Assembly (NCBI GenBank): GCA_046346845.1
Contig: JAXMHH010000005.1
Coordinates: forward strand, 124,001-188,000
Length of the DNA: 64,000 nt
DNA from: DSSB01 sp046346845
Lineage (GTDB): Bacteria > UBA10199 > DSSB01
Direction: 5' to 3'
Part shown: in pieces, positions 43,101 through 49,366 of the stretch
Numbering within the stretch: the first letter of the stretch is position 1
How the letters are laid out: the number at the start of each line of letters is the position of its first letter
Notes under the pieces: model-generated
The model's input: only the letters and a program-made list of their open reading frames with translations
What the model was told of the DNA's origin: nothing
The model's database searches: none
Made by a program: the position numbers and the translations under genes

Positions 43101-44993
43101 GTCGGCCTTGCCGTTTTCCAGGTAGTACTTCAAGGCGGCGATCAGGCGGGGAGACTCTTTTTGAAAACGCGCCGAAAGCTTGTCGTCGGTGACGGTCGCG
43201 GCCACGGTCACCAGCGAAGAGTGCCGTTGGGCGTCGAGGGCCCCCTGCCATTCGCCCAGCTTGTTCAAGGCCGCTAGGTTGAGCTGCCGCAAGACCAGGC
43301 CGGCCTCCTCGCGCATCTTCAGGACCTCGGGGTCCTTGGAGTCCTTGCTCAGCGCCTTGAACTCCATCAATTTGAGGCGCGCAGCCGGCAGGTTGCCCTC
43401 CAAGAGCTGCACCTTTCCCTCGTAGTAGTTTTTCTTGGCCGGATCGGTCTCTTTGGCGGCGAGGGATTTGTTGAGGGAGAGGAAGCCCTCGAGGTGGAGG
43501 CGCTGCAGAACTTCCAGCTTCTTCGCGTCGTCGAGCTTTTTAAAGGAGTCCGTGAACTCGAGTTGGTAGCCCTTGTCGTTCGCCTTGGGGGAATACTTCA
43601 AGTATGGGGCAAGATCCTTGAGACTGGCGTTGAGCGGAGAAAGGTGCGCCTCGCCCGCAAATTCCTGCGCCTTGGCCATGAGCTTGTCGAAGCTCATCTC
43701 TTTGCTCAGGGCGGCGAGTTTTGGGGAAAGCTCTTTGACCCCAGCCTCGTCTCCCAGGGCCTGGCGAACCTTTAACTCTTCCAGAAGGAAGACATTGGCC
43801 TTGCCCGAATCCCCCATCGCCTCGGCCAGATGCCATTCGGCGGAATACTGCTTCGCGAGGCCCTGCAGGTCTTGCCGGTAAGACTCGGCATACCCCGCGT
43901 CCTCCGGCGACTGCTTGCCGAGCGTCTTGTAGTCCTGCAGGGCGCCGCCGTAATCCCCCAAGCCATGGTGGATCTTGGCGCGCAGCAGGTAGATGTCGCT
44001 GTACTTCGGAGCATCGACGATGAGCTTGTCGACGTGCTTGAGGTAGCGCTGGTAGATATCAACCGCCTTGTCGTGCTTGCCCTGCCGGTCGGCGATCTCC
44101 GCCTGGTAGACATTGACCTCCAAGAGCCGCGCGCGAATCTTGGGGTTGCCCTCGAGGACCTTCCTTTGTGCGGGGTTGAGCTGGAGGAAAAACTCTCCCT
44201 TGATCTGCTCGGCGAGCTTGTCCGCCTCGTCCAGCTTCCCCTTGCCGATCAAGGTGTCGATGCGGCCCACCTGCATCTCGTCCGCGACCGCCTCGAGGTG
44301 CTTCTCGGCGGATTCGGCCTGCTGCTTCTTGAGCGCCGGATCCTTCGTCTTGTCGGATTGCGCCTTCAACAGGCGGGCCGCGTCGGCATGCAGGCCGATG
44401 TCCTGCGGGGCGAACATGCTGGCGGAGTGATAGAATTGCGCGGCCTCATCCAGCCGGCCCTCCTCCTCCAAGGCCTTGGCCTCGAGCTTGAGCGAGAGCG
44501 AGAAGCGCAGCCGGCTCTCCTTCCAGCCGCCCGCGGCCGGTTTCACCGCCGCCTTGACCTCGGCGTCCGCCCAATGGAGGGGTTCGCCTTTCAAAAAACT
44601 CAATTGCTGGTCATAGGGGAGGAGGGAAAACTTTGTCTCGCTGTTCAGGAAGGCGAGCGTCGTCTTTTTCGCGGCGCCGTTCGCCTTGGGATCGGAGGCC
44701 TCGGGGTGGCTTTGCAGGAACTGCGCGGTCGCGGCGGCGATCTCGACCTTCGCCTCCTCGCAGTCTTTCTTGCTCTTGAGTTTCCCCTGCTCGTCCAGCT
44801 TCTCCAGATTTTTTTGGATCTTCTCGGCGACGCCCTGGATCTTGGCGATGACGCCCTTCACCTTCTCCAGGCTATCGAAGCTAAACAGTTTGGGCTTGGG
44901 GGCCTCTTCGATGACAACGGTTGGAATTTCGTTTTCAGGCGCGACGGGCGCCGCCGGAACCGGCGCCTCCTTCCCACTGACTTTGGTATCCAT
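34104..44993 (-). CDS. Giant 3629-aa multidomain protein (TPR, hydrophobic core, DHH-like, FHA, PP2C-like, HEIGH metallopeptidase)
   Basis: Approximate order by residue: 140-480 TPR-like helices (AVDIYQRYLKHVDKLIVDAP); 690-790 beta domain (SAEIKIKGGTLDLGNA); 790-980 helical; 980-1160 hydrophobic Ala/Gly core; 1230-1310 Lys/Pro/Ala-rich linker; 1310-2100 long charged helices; about 2235-2420 a DHH-phosphoesterase-like stretch (KATIDHHGRFGNP); 2760-2845 FHA (IIIGRDP, SRRHCSI, STNGLYLNG); 2895-3200 PP2C-like (KKNEDNVLVL, DTDGMGGHGHGD, GSDGFWEQ); 3300-3629 with LHEIGHSVSERY near 3508 and FDEFMAEF near 3570, a zincin-like site. No signal peptide. The N-terminal 1150 residues are homologous to the 1680-aa protein at 53159. 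A consensus sigma54 promoter lies at 45055-45070. FHA and PP2C link it to Ser/Thr phospho-signalling. Overall function unknown. Confidence 0.9.
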   Translation of the reverse strand: MDTKVSGKEAPVPAAPVAPENEIPTVVIEEAPKPKLFSFDSLEKVKGVIAKIQGVAEKIQKNLEKLDEQGKLKSKKDCEEAKVEIAAATAQFLQSHPEASDPKANGAAKKTTLAFLNSETKFSLLPYDQQLSFLKGEPLHWADAEVKAAVKPAAGGWKESRLRFSLSLKLEAKALEEEGRLDEAAQFYHSASMFAPQDIGLHADAARLLKAQSDKTKDPALKKQQAESAEKHLEAVADEMQVGRIDTLIGKGKLDEADKLAEQIKGEFFLQLNPAQRKVLEGNPKIRARLLEVNVYQAEIADRQGKHDKAVDIYQRYLKHVDKLIVDAPKYSDIYLLRAKIHHGLGDYGGALQDYKTLGKQSPEDAGYAESYRQDLQGLAKQYSAEWHLAEAMGDSGKANVFLLEELKVRQALGDEAGVKELSPKLAALSKEMSFDKLMAKAQEFAGEAHLSPLNASLKDLAPYLKYSPKANDKGYQLEFTDSFKKLDDAKKLEVLQRLHLEGFLSLNKSLAAKETDPAKKNYYEGKVQLLEGNLPAARLKLMEFKALSKDSKDPEVLKMREEAGLVLRQLNLAALNKLGEWQGALDAQRHSSLVTVAATVTDDKLSARFQKESPRLIAALKYYLENGKADTIDEALEAIQADNLKAMDDFQKDPTVKTGMKITYSRWVAAGKTSAEIKIKGGTLDLGNAAVSDTQYPDKLKVVIGPEGGCIKTDTYAYVFPPGKGTKEVVISGGKLKPGNLKELIYDPTRLANEEDKQKDFIRTSYKHEPEFLWANSAEFHPGDPETLRLVAEHGKNLAKRDQDLFALFRLETKAGLQQTDTPDKKRAALLEAAKEIRHRTGSYAVAGEILEGLFAKDLEAAMKEIPADKLQEVKKEVEADRPKVEKQVKAELEKMKEKHPADYQKRFPKGAPSDADIKQMVDQSLAGKFSIKVRKLAFERIDAKADQGGLSDPIATEAWKIYDDMKDPTDKTWNLADESWDGIVDEVVITAVTMPVTMGAGAVVRGTLGGTSLALNWIARGGGRALAMRAGIFLGGAVTEGFMMEAFTPGEFQGKNVGFNTLMSIAFHGGGKGWGKVSAKLGLDEAALFALRSEGKSVAGKSVLNAGGGIFTQASVATTMGYAGDLILNHDNPNTFWERFGAETFRMLAFHYGTHSLNMATGNLGVESDQALQVKMKEVRESYLKLVEKGVPKEDAAKQAVDYAKSLKIDVKVGEAHVELHDQDLKIESPTLAPEKKAPPPLKKTVTAKPEAAPKGESVAKPVAPKPEVAAKPAAPKPEAVAKSAASPKSPKIQPIPSVSEVVVAQTKKARELGELGAKRGLVDANAAQRLPKELEAFTKSVLLEAEKTLKEQEPSPEQQKKKIPLLAEKNAENFLQRYGEELGLKKEAGFKKKLTALLAEGLEGVAKAHNEKLPSFELSETPSAAPEKPAKPAASPTEVSAKLKDYSAKVRAEAEAWAKSDPATRPPREEFLRKQIDGAAAFGEGLGKSEDPSFRKTLVNLVVGELGRAETMQALTKGAAPANDAAPEAAAAFQKKAPVEKPASPAEGSAAGPTPVLDVDRLVVESGLLAKEVGEHPEAFQKDLVRATVVGFHELRKWIEAKHPSPMEIAEQVRILSEGLGKKLGVQYGGEGKNLLAKRVETLIRDRLREDLGGTKAKQAAKGSDTLLTPPPPLEVVDLVPDTIVDLPKRGEFLDKMQTDFADFILSVQGSLKGQLEKSAGGDSIFSGVFGDKPLTAKPNELVLLRNLFKLNAGLKKRLLDFAYDHIHRAEVEGPEALSPAKRAELAKEVVRLAEEFGMAHEDAFVEPLKKLLFEKMEVAAQGFAKEGPAAKIPKADKLNPADRKLRRAFLDKIFEARAEYAPDPEGKPKATKPRAFEVKPVRQASQKLDAIFTMLEGRLMEEPTPELFAKAEALGKDIDTIIHEDPAKVGAEHDLEMREQKEAAVARLEKVLRNLDAHPEWPVDQLLVDYGQPPSELEGPKTKPDSLLPPTWKSGEGLPAAAHGPLGAKGEGFFASEGSAPDTWFDHAPPTESGKHGKDGAKASSAPSYDALKMAVPDTVISLFEPPESLPLTRKVPSEVILKGGETKPPPMALYPEVMWKEGGEGSAKAETTLVTGLSEKPGQATLEAKSSAPLATPEGASEPTAGTKLGVANFKSMPEIEAKADKIAKAKPSPERISRYTDYLMKKKGLTREAAEAQAKQWAEQVILDARNKQVKQTHIYDTSLPAKPETAHLDKATIDHHGRFGNPKNATEQLLDRLEATLETLRGDKKALEAAKQDKAAMQAAGGDPLVAAALKELGLKEVTTDNLADGGWCVWIAKHQAKVLKDPKLRKLIADATHFEDFTAFGTEYNSKDPGVRLQAALFQKYGEILKAHGVVGSDRMPPEKAQQMMGEALAAIDQMVSDPVAREAAAQEFFQKVEAGKDKAAAQALMGEPSVHQGETNLSFFDLTKLGDFTVFQQWLALPRVEPSPGNPDSLQVSVVPMKPVTAADGSAVPKTLQIVAIPNGRELPSGKGLLSVLEKVNAAEKAKAERLGVEPNFWFGKDNVILPNPMKGGTLLTPKEVSAILTSPELGLFHPNPIGKTMPPPKSKYPGGVDSGSPSGPVTRKVAPEMDSARRAEVASAFVVAYEDPKNPIHGDPEYQASYQAAKDYLAAHKAGKPVPQEAKFVDDYQWQVKSEKSSGIVVFAGEATPAEKRWTVSSVDPKTGAMKLVQAKTGKELSVEGRGKGKHPFGAGDAVEFHPSVGGASDGAWRAIMPASGSDTIIIGRDPTVAGHVVSHEAVSRRHCSIQHSPEGWYVADLKSTNGLYLNGQKVEGSAWIRKGDVLSTKDTKGQFHILGVFQPPEAPAEPKPVTAPSSPPKFDQSEGFLHGDVDLKNPTVHQVSADESGGSASAVTTQGDGYGKKNEDNVLVLRGKEGTLLLDTDGMGGHGHGDLAAYLTAEAFKVEMKRSGDTEASWQLANLAVRVFNGEFKKSRNLQSAILAGKKVIDHPELADQLPTAGGAGAVSVAVKIHPPKDPGGVARVEFSWVGDARAVMIERGPDGKWQWVYRTVDEGLPGMPGYLQPGVDFEMGGKKRTLRLALDPQANIVTNGLGLGDHLVIKKTSDGEFPDPTQPTGTSLAGEGYQGGIAIKPGQMILAGSDGFWEQFGSTREVLDLIQYCKTAEEARDVLSHEAHQRMKILGEARDWLRDPVKNPAGATRYPFEHHGQKLFIDKTGAVYEQASGGEAVNHYKTDNFSLITYLHDPKAGGAVAPKVVPLAPAPQPLPAAAHSPMAPMERWDSGPQAVKGVPPLAPPPAFTKAPLEPASTKAAVEWDAKNFNSPGVKDIPGLTPELEMKFLRGDTIEDHTSIGLGFQEFKQGSGAGTVSVGKSTQADFEVYQKWKVRMGFQKVAAKDAVASHELREYGKARGLEIKSRSRYQDSEDWSISGHQAAYLQGILAKLPSSLLNAKSADGTPYLKGIVLGADRVKAAEMSAFDAGYVHLYRGVLVGPRRNFLGLVLHEIGHSVSERYQLSGPPDAQVSPAMRAAVNAAVKKIVAADATYALDWAGGKEFRKDYTAQFDEFMAEFTMQYVVDGEGLRKHIAGISDPAVKQAYQGLYQEIKKTVFIGYEYRDGVPIQS

Positions 44994-45054
44994 TCAACCC
45001 TCGACGATCCTTGGAGAGAGACCTACGAATTGTAGCACCCCCCTCCTCCTATAG

Positions 45055-45070
45055 AGCAACCGCCGTGCCA
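45055..45070 (-). promoter_or_regulatory. Sigma54 promoter of the 3629-aa gene
   Basis: Minus strand TGGCACGGCGGTTGCT, a full match to TGGCACG-N4-TTGCW with GG-N10-GC spacing. Leader to the ATG is about 50 nt. The activator-site pair at 45147-45179 lies about 77-110 bp upstream. Confidence 0.88.
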
Positions 45071-45146
45071 GAAAAAAACAAGGGGCCCCGGGGCAAGGGC
45101 CGTTGAAATCCCAAGACATTTTCGAGGCCTTCCCTGGGACTATTGG

Positions 45147-45179
45147 ACACCTTGTGCAGACCTTAGGTTCATCTTGTGC
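45147..45179 (+). promoter_or_regulatory. Paired 11-bp activator sites between divergent sigma54 promoters
   Basis: ACACCTTGTGC at 45147-45157 and TCATCTTGTGC at 45169-45179, starts 22 bp apart (two helical turns). The pair lies between the leftward promoter (45055-45070) and the rightward one (45245-45260), about 76 bp from each, so it could drive both. Confidence 0.75.
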
Positions 45180-45244
45180 AATTGGCGCATTGCGAAACCG
45201 TTCCGAAATTAATAATATTATAATAATTTCAATTAGTTAAATAA

Positions 45245-45260
45245 TGGCATCCCCCTTGCT
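45245..45260 (+). promoter_or_regulatory. Sigma54 promoter of the 75-aa gene
   Basis: TGGCATCCCCCTTGCT with GG-N10-GC. An A/T-rich block with TTTCAATTAGTTA ends 5 bp upstream. Leader to the ATG at 45303 is about 32 nt. Confidence 0.85.
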
Positions 45261-45302
45261 TTATCTCTAGGTGAGAGCCGTGAGCTCGAGGGAGAAATCG
45301 TT

Positions 45303-45530
45303 ATGGGAAACGCCTTCGTCAATGCCTTCGCCGTCCTCGAACCCGCCACCGGGACCGACGGGTTTAGCCGTCGCGAAGCCCCCCGCAAGCCGGCCGCCTT
45401 TTTCGAGGCCCGCGCCGGCATGAACCGCCTGTTCCGCGCCAACCTCGCCTTCGCGCCCACGCCGGTGGAAATCGAAAGCCCGGCCGAATTCGTGGTGGGG
45501 GAATTCCTCAAGCGACAAAAACAAATCTGA
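45303..45530 (+). CDS. Small hypothetical protein, 75 residues, sigma54-driven
   Basis: MGNAFVNAFAVLEPATGTDG, then a basic, Ala/Phe-rich middle (RKPAAFFEARAGMNRLFRAN) and an acidic end (IESPAEFVVGEFLKRQ). No signal peptide or membrane helix. GGGAG lies 8 nt before the ATG. Not recognised. It is divergent from the 3629-aa gene and shares its activator sites, so it probably works with it, for example as a chaperone or small component (inference). Confidence 0.65.
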   Translation: MGNAFVNAFAVLEPATGTDGFSRREAPRKPAAFFEARAGMNRLFRANLAFAPTPVEIESPAEFVVGEFLKRQKQI

Positions 45531-45591
45531 TTTTCAAGGACGCCCAGCATTCTAAAATGGCCTATCCTCGCCGGCTCTGTTACTAGGGCTC

Positions 45592-45875
45592 ATGCAGCGC
45601 CTGGTCCAGATCGGCCCTTTCACCCGCCTCTTCCTCACCCTGCTGATCGCCGCCATCGTCTACCTTTTATTGCACCCCGTGCTTTCCTGGCGGACCAATC
45701 TCCTGGTCGCCTGGTCCGCGGGGGCCTTGTTTTTCCTGGCCCATTGGGGACGATGTTCGGCCTCTTGAGCTCGGAAGAAGTGAGACGCCGTTGCCAACGT
45801 CAAAAGAGCGAAGGCCATGGCCCCATGTTGGCGAGCGTCGTCCTGATGATGAACGTGATTGGGACCCTCTTCTAA
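45592..45875 (+). pseudogene. Decayed DUF1345-like membrane protein gene
   Basis: From ATG 45592 one frame gives two membrane helices (FTRLFLTLLIAAIVYLLL and LLVAWSAGALFFLAHWG) and stops at 45768. The next frame (from about 45750) continues TMFGLLSSEEVRRRCQRQKS and ends at 45875. Joined, they read like the N-terminal third of a DUF1345 protein, which has LLGWxxGALxYLxL followed by a TM..As.E.iRrRA..QDEG segment. So there is a -1 frameshift near 45750 plus C-terminal truncation. Confidence 0.6.
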
Positions 45876-45877
45876 CG

Positions 45878-45910
45878 AAAAAAAAAGGGCCCCGGATCGC
45901 TCCGGGGCCC
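45878..45910 (-). terminator. Rho-independent terminator of the DUF4215 gene
   Basis: Perfect stem GGGCCCCGGA/TCCGGGGCCC with loop TCGC, followed on the minus strand by nine T. It lies 27 bp after the stop of the gene at 45938. Confidence 0.95.
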
Positions 45911-45937
45911 TACCCTTCACCCTATTACCGATAAGTT

Positions 45938-46597
45938 CTATTGCCTGCGGCGGAAACGGAGGGCCCCCAACAGGGCGCCCATCGCCGCAAACGCAGCCCA
46001 ATCCGCGGCGTAGCCGAGGCCGGGATTCAAGGCGCAGCCCATGGAAGCGCCGCCGTCGAGGTAGAAGCGGCCATGGTCCGAAGGCCCGTCCGCGAGCGGG
46101 GCCGCGTCGTCGCCCGGCTTGCCGGGACTCGCGGGGGTCTCCGGCATCGATTCCTTGGGCGGAGTCCTTTCGCCGTCGGCGGGCGGATCGTATTTCACGG
46201 GAGGGGGCAACACCACATGGCAGGTGCTGTCGCAGCCGTCGCCGTCGACGATGTTGCCGTCGTCGCATTGCTCGCCCAAATATTCCTGGACGATGCCATC
46301 GCCGCAGCCTTCCAAGATAACCGGCGGATCTTTGGGATTCACCTCGTCGATCGGCAGGTTCACCCGCGGCGGAATATCGCTCTTGGTGTAAACCGGGGGC
46401 GGCGGGTCTTTGAGTCCCAGGTCGAGGCTTTTGCAGTCGGTGGAACAGCCGAAGCCGCCGTCGCACTCTTCCCCGACCTCGATCCGGCCGTTGCCGCAGA
46501 CCGGCGGCAGATTTTCCAGGTCGACGGCCAGGCACAAGCGCGTAGCCGCGAATAGCAAGGACGAGACCAGGCCCGTCATCAGCAATAACTTTTTCAT
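45938..46597 (-). CDS. DUF4215 cysteine-rich exported protein with Cys-type C-terminal anchor
   Basis: 219 residues from ATG 46597 (GGAGGAG upstream). Signal peptide MKKLLLMTGLVSSLLFAAT. Two Cys-rich repeats: CGNGRIEVGEECDGGFGCST and CGDGIVQEYLGEQCDDGN with GDGCDSTC, the DUF4215 (Myxococcus cysteine-rich) pattern. A Pro-rich spacer leads to MGCALNPGLGYA, a hydrophobic helix and RFRRRQ, a MYXO-CTERM-like sorting tail. Probably surface-displayed. A sigma54 promoter with its paired sites lies upstream (46673-46786), so it belongs to the same regulon as the giants. Confidence 0.88.
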   Translation of the reverse strand: MKKLLLMTGLVSSLLFAATRLCLAVDLENLPPVCGNGRIEVGEECDGGFGCSTDCKSLDLGLKDPPPPVYTKSDIPPRVNLPIDEVNPKDPPVILEGCGDGIVQEYLGEQCDDGNIVDGDGCDSTCHVVLPPPVKYDPPADGERTPPKESMPETPASPGKPGDDAAPLADGPSDHGRFYLDGGASMGCALNPGLGYAADWAAFAAMGALLGALRFRRRQ

Positions 46598-46672
46598 GTT
46601 TTTCTCCTCCAGGGCCCATTTCAGATCCATGTTAGCGATCCGGGAGTATTCGGGCCGACAATCAGGAGACAA

Positions 46673-46688
46673 AGCAAATCGAGTACCA
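46673..46688 (-). promoter_or_regulatory. Sigma54 promoter of the DUF4215 gene
   Basis: Minus strand TGGTACTCGATTTGCT with GG-N10-GC. TTTCAAAAGCTTA lies 5 bp upstream, in the same position as at 45245. Leader to the ATG is about 65 nt. Confidence 0.8.
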
Positions 46689-46753
46689 ATTAATAAGCTT
46701 TTGAAATTAATATATTTTTACCGCTTCGCCGGAACGAGCGGAGGAAAAGACTC

Positions 46754-46786
46754 GCACAAGTCGCGCAAAAAATTTTTACAAGATGT
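46754..46786 (-). promoter_or_regulatory. Paired 11-bp activator sites upstream of the DUF4215 gene
   Basis: On the minus strand, ACATCTTGTAA (46776-46786) and GCGACTTGTGC (46754-46764), starts 22 bp apart. The nearer site starts 76 bp before the -24 element. Confidence 0.72.
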
Positions 46787-46876
46787 CCGGGACGAATGGC
46801 GGAAATTCCATGGCGGGCCGCAACTTAGGAATCTATAATTCAGATAATAATATCGAAGGTCCACCCGTGCCGGGGT

Positions 46877-47617
46877 GTGGGGGAACGCTTGAACTGCTCC
46901 TCAATTCGAAAAATCCAACATTTAGCGGCGCTCCTCTGCGGCCTCTTCGCCTTGAGCTATTGCTCGGGGATGAGCAGCGGCGGTCCCGGCGGCGAGATCG
47001 GTTCCGGCCCGAAGGCCCCCATTTCCGGGCCCGTGGCGGCGGCCAGCGGCGTGCTCTCCGCCCCTGCCGACGACGACCTCATGGGCAACACCCTGTGCAC
47101 CCTGCCCTTCTTGCTGTACGGCGAGGGCTTCGAGCAGAGCTTCAAAGAAAAAGACTGGGCCAGCTGGCGCATCGACTCGGGCGATACCTTTAGCGGAAAA
47201 TTCATGGTCAAGGGCACACCCGGCCAGGGATACAAGGACATTCAGATCCGGGTCGTCTACAGCAGCGCCTCCGGGGCCGAGCGGCGCTACCGCGACTTCC
47301 GCTTTCCCGAGGTCCCTCCCGAGGGGAGCGTCTTCGAGGTCAGCGTCGAAAAGGTCGGCTACGGCTCCTACGTCGATTTCCTGATCATGCCGCGAAAGCG
47401 GGTCCCGACGAAAAACGGTCCCCTGGATGATTTCACCTGCGTGCCCGCCGACCTGCCGAACTTCTCCGAGGCCTGGACCAACGCAGGCGCGGAGGACGTC
47501 GAAAAAGACCTGGGCCTCATGGCGAAATTCAAGATCTTCACGACCTTAGAGAAAATGGAGGTCCTCGACCGTCCCATCCATCCCGAAGTCGATTTCAAGT
47601 TCGAAAAGACGCCATGA
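46877..47617 (+). CDS. Lipoprotein of a local paralogous trio, copy 1
   Basis: 246 residues from GTG 46877 (a TTG at 46889 is an equally good start). The signal sequence ends in the lipobox ALSYC|SGM. A Gly/Pro-rich linker contains the trio motif SGVLSAPADDD. A beta-rich domain follows (FSGKFMVKGTPGQGYKDIQI, RRYRDFRFPEVPPEGSVFEV) with a conserved late Cys (DFTCVPADLPNFSEAWTNAG). Function unknown. Its stop overlaps the start of copy 2 (ATGA). Confidence 0.8.
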   Translation: MGERLNCSSIRKIQHLAALLCGLFALSYCSGMSSGGPGGEIGSGPKAPISGPVAAASGVLSAPADDDLMGNTLCTLPFLLYGEGFEQSFKEKDWASWRIDSGDTFSGKFMVKGTPGQGYKDIQIRVVYSSASGAERRYRDFRFPEVPPEGSVFEVSVEKVGYGSYVDFLIMPRKRVPTKNGPLDDFTCVPADLPNFSEAWTNAGAEDVEKDLGLMAKFKIFTTLEKMEVLDRPIHPEVDFKFEKTP

Positions 47618-48360
47618 AAAGAATAGCGCTCATCTTGCTCGCCCTGGTCGGCTGCTCCGGGATGTCGGGTGGCTCCGGCCCCGCCGCGGGCGGCGCGGTG
47701 GGTGAGGCTCCGAGCGGCGGATCCCTGGTGGCCGGCGGTTCCGCGCCGCTTCCGATCTCGGCCCCGGCGGCGGCCGCCAGCGGGGGCGGCGTCCTTTCCG
47801 CCCCGGTGGATGAAGATTATATGGGCGGCTGCGACCCCAAGGCCTTCCTGCTCTACGGCAAAGACTACGGGACCTTGGCCGAGGGAGATCTCGAAACCGG
47901 CATCCCCTGGCGGCAGATCTCCGACCAACCCTTCCGAGGGGAGTTCAGCGTCATCGCCATGGGCGGCACGAAGGTCCCGGGACTGCAGGTCCGCGCCATC
48001 CGTCTCTCGGCGGATAAATCCAAGGTGAGCTATCGCGACTTCATCCTCAACCCGACAAAACCTCCGCATCATCCCTTTACCGTGGAATTCCCCGATCCCG
48101 CCAATGGCGATCGGGTCGAGCTCTATTACTTCCCCATGAAACAGAGGAAAAGCGAAGTGGATGGAGCCATCGAGTGCGCCCCGTTCAAGACCCCGGATTT
48201 TTCCGAAAGCTGGGTGAACTTGGATGCGGCCGGCTTCGAGGAGCTCTCCAAAAAGATGTATGCCAAAATCCCGCTGGGAGTTTTCACGATCCAGACCTTC
48301 TACCGGCTGAGGGACCCAGCCGTTCCCCTGCCGGGGGTGGACACCCTCCTGAATCCTTGA
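47614..48360 (+). CDS. Lipoprotein of a local paralogous trio, copy 2
   Basis: 248 residues. MKRIALILLALVGC with lipobox ALVGC. Contains GGGVLSAPVDEDYMGGC and the same domain as copy 1: FRGEFSVIAMGGTKVPGLQV, YRDFILNPTKPPHHPFTVEF, then IECAPFKTPDFSESWVNLDA. The last block aligns with the FSEAWTNAG region of copy 1. Probably exported to the outer membrane. Translationally coupled to copy 1. Confidence 0.85.
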   Translation: MKRIALILLALVGCSGMSGGSGPAAGGAVGEAPSGGSLVAGGSAPLPISAPAAAASGGGVLSAPVDEDYMGGCDPKAFLLYGKDYGTLAEGDLETGIPWRQISDQPFRGEFSVIAMGGTKVPGLQVRAIRLSADKSKVSYRDFILNPTKPPHHPFTVEFPDPANGDRVELYYFPMKQRKSEVDGAIECAPFKTPDFSESWVNLDAAGFEELSKKMYAKIPLGVFTIQTFYRLRDPAVPLPGVDTLLNP

Positions 48361-48392
48361 AAAAATCGGCGGATCTTGACCTAGGAACCGAC

Positions 48393-49151
48393 ATGACATC
48401 CCGAACATCTCCCTCGCTAGGACCGATCCTCATCTTTTTGATTTCCTTGGGATGGACCGCCTGCAGCGGCGTCGTCGGCTCGCCGCCCACGGAGCTGCCC
48501 CAGGCCGGCTCTTCGGTTGCGGGAAACCGCGTCCTGCCCGTCTCGGGCAATGCCATGGCGGGAGGCGGGACCGGCATCTTGTCGGCGCCGGCGGATGACG
48601 ACGACATCCAAACCGATGGCGTGGAACGGCGGGTTCACTTCGAGGCCTTTTTCGCTCCGGATTTCAAGCAATCGCTGCAGAAAGAGGGCAACAACGGCCT
48701 CACTCTCCAGCAGAACCGATTCCTCGTTGGAGTGGCCCGGGAACGCGAGCGGGACTGCTATGCGAAGGGCGGAGCCGAATGCTGGGAATGGCTGGATCCC
48801 AACCTATTGCAGGGCCTGACGCTCAGGGTTTGGGTGCGGCGAGAGCCCTCCGACATGCTACGCCTCGCCGGGTCTACCCCTTCCGAGGAGGAGGACTGCA
48901 AAGTCTTCTATCAAGATTTCCTCCTAAGCGAAAAGAAGCCGGAGGGTTACAATCTCTCCCTGGAAGAAATGAAACTGCGGCCAGGGGACCAAGTGGAATT
49001 GGTGCTGTTCCGAAAGTCCCCCAAAATTCCGCCCTTTTCTTCCTCTTTCACCTGCCACGAGGGCACGAGCGAACAAAAATCCTGGGGGATCCACCACCTC
49101 GGCGTCTTCGAGCTCATTAAGTTTCAATTGGCGCCCTTGCAATTGCGCTAA
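48393..49151 (+). CDS. Lipoprotein of a local paralogous trio, copy 3
   Basis: 252 residues from ATG 48393 (AGGA upstream). Lipobox SLGWTAC. Contains GTGILSAPADDDD, then a diverged version of the domain with extra cysteines (RERDCYAKGGAECWEWLDPN) and VFYQDFLLSEKKPEGYNLSL, which aligns with the YRDF block of copies 1 and 2. Third gene of the lipoprotein operon, 32 bp after copy 2. Confidence 0.82.
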   Translation: MTSRTSPSLGPILIFLISLGWTACSGVVGSPPTELPQAGSSVAGNRVLPVSGNAMAGGGTGILSAPADDDDIQTDGVERRVHFEAFFAPDFKQSLQKEGNNGLTLQQNRFLVGVARERERDCYAKGGAECWEWLDPNLLQGLTLRVWVRREPSDMLRLAGSTPSEEEDCKVFYQDFLLSEKKPEGYNLSLEEMKLRPGDQVELVLFRKSPKIPPFSSSFTCHEGTSEQKSWGIHHLGVFELIKFQLAPLQLR

Positions 49152-49161
49152 GGTGATTGCC

Positions 49162-49270
49162 GTCTCTCCAAGGCCTGCCAAGGTTTCGGATCTTCGCTGA
49201 CGCGATTCGCGATTCCCTCACCATCAACATGCTTCTGCTTGGCCAATTGGCCGAACACCCGGTGGGATTG
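49162..49270 (+). pseudogene. Remnant of a paralogue of the 58275 gene
   Basis: Nearly identical to 58462-58601 inside the intact gene at 58275, but lacking 31 bp in the middle, which destroys the frame. No start or upstream half is present. It follows the lipoprotein operon directly. Confidence 0.85.
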
Positions 49271-49366
49271 AATTTCAAAGCTCCGTCTGAATTTCCCTCC
49301 GAAGAATACGAACGGACTTACCCCTGGCCCCTCACTCGAGGATCCTGGAAAAAAATAACCGTCCGG

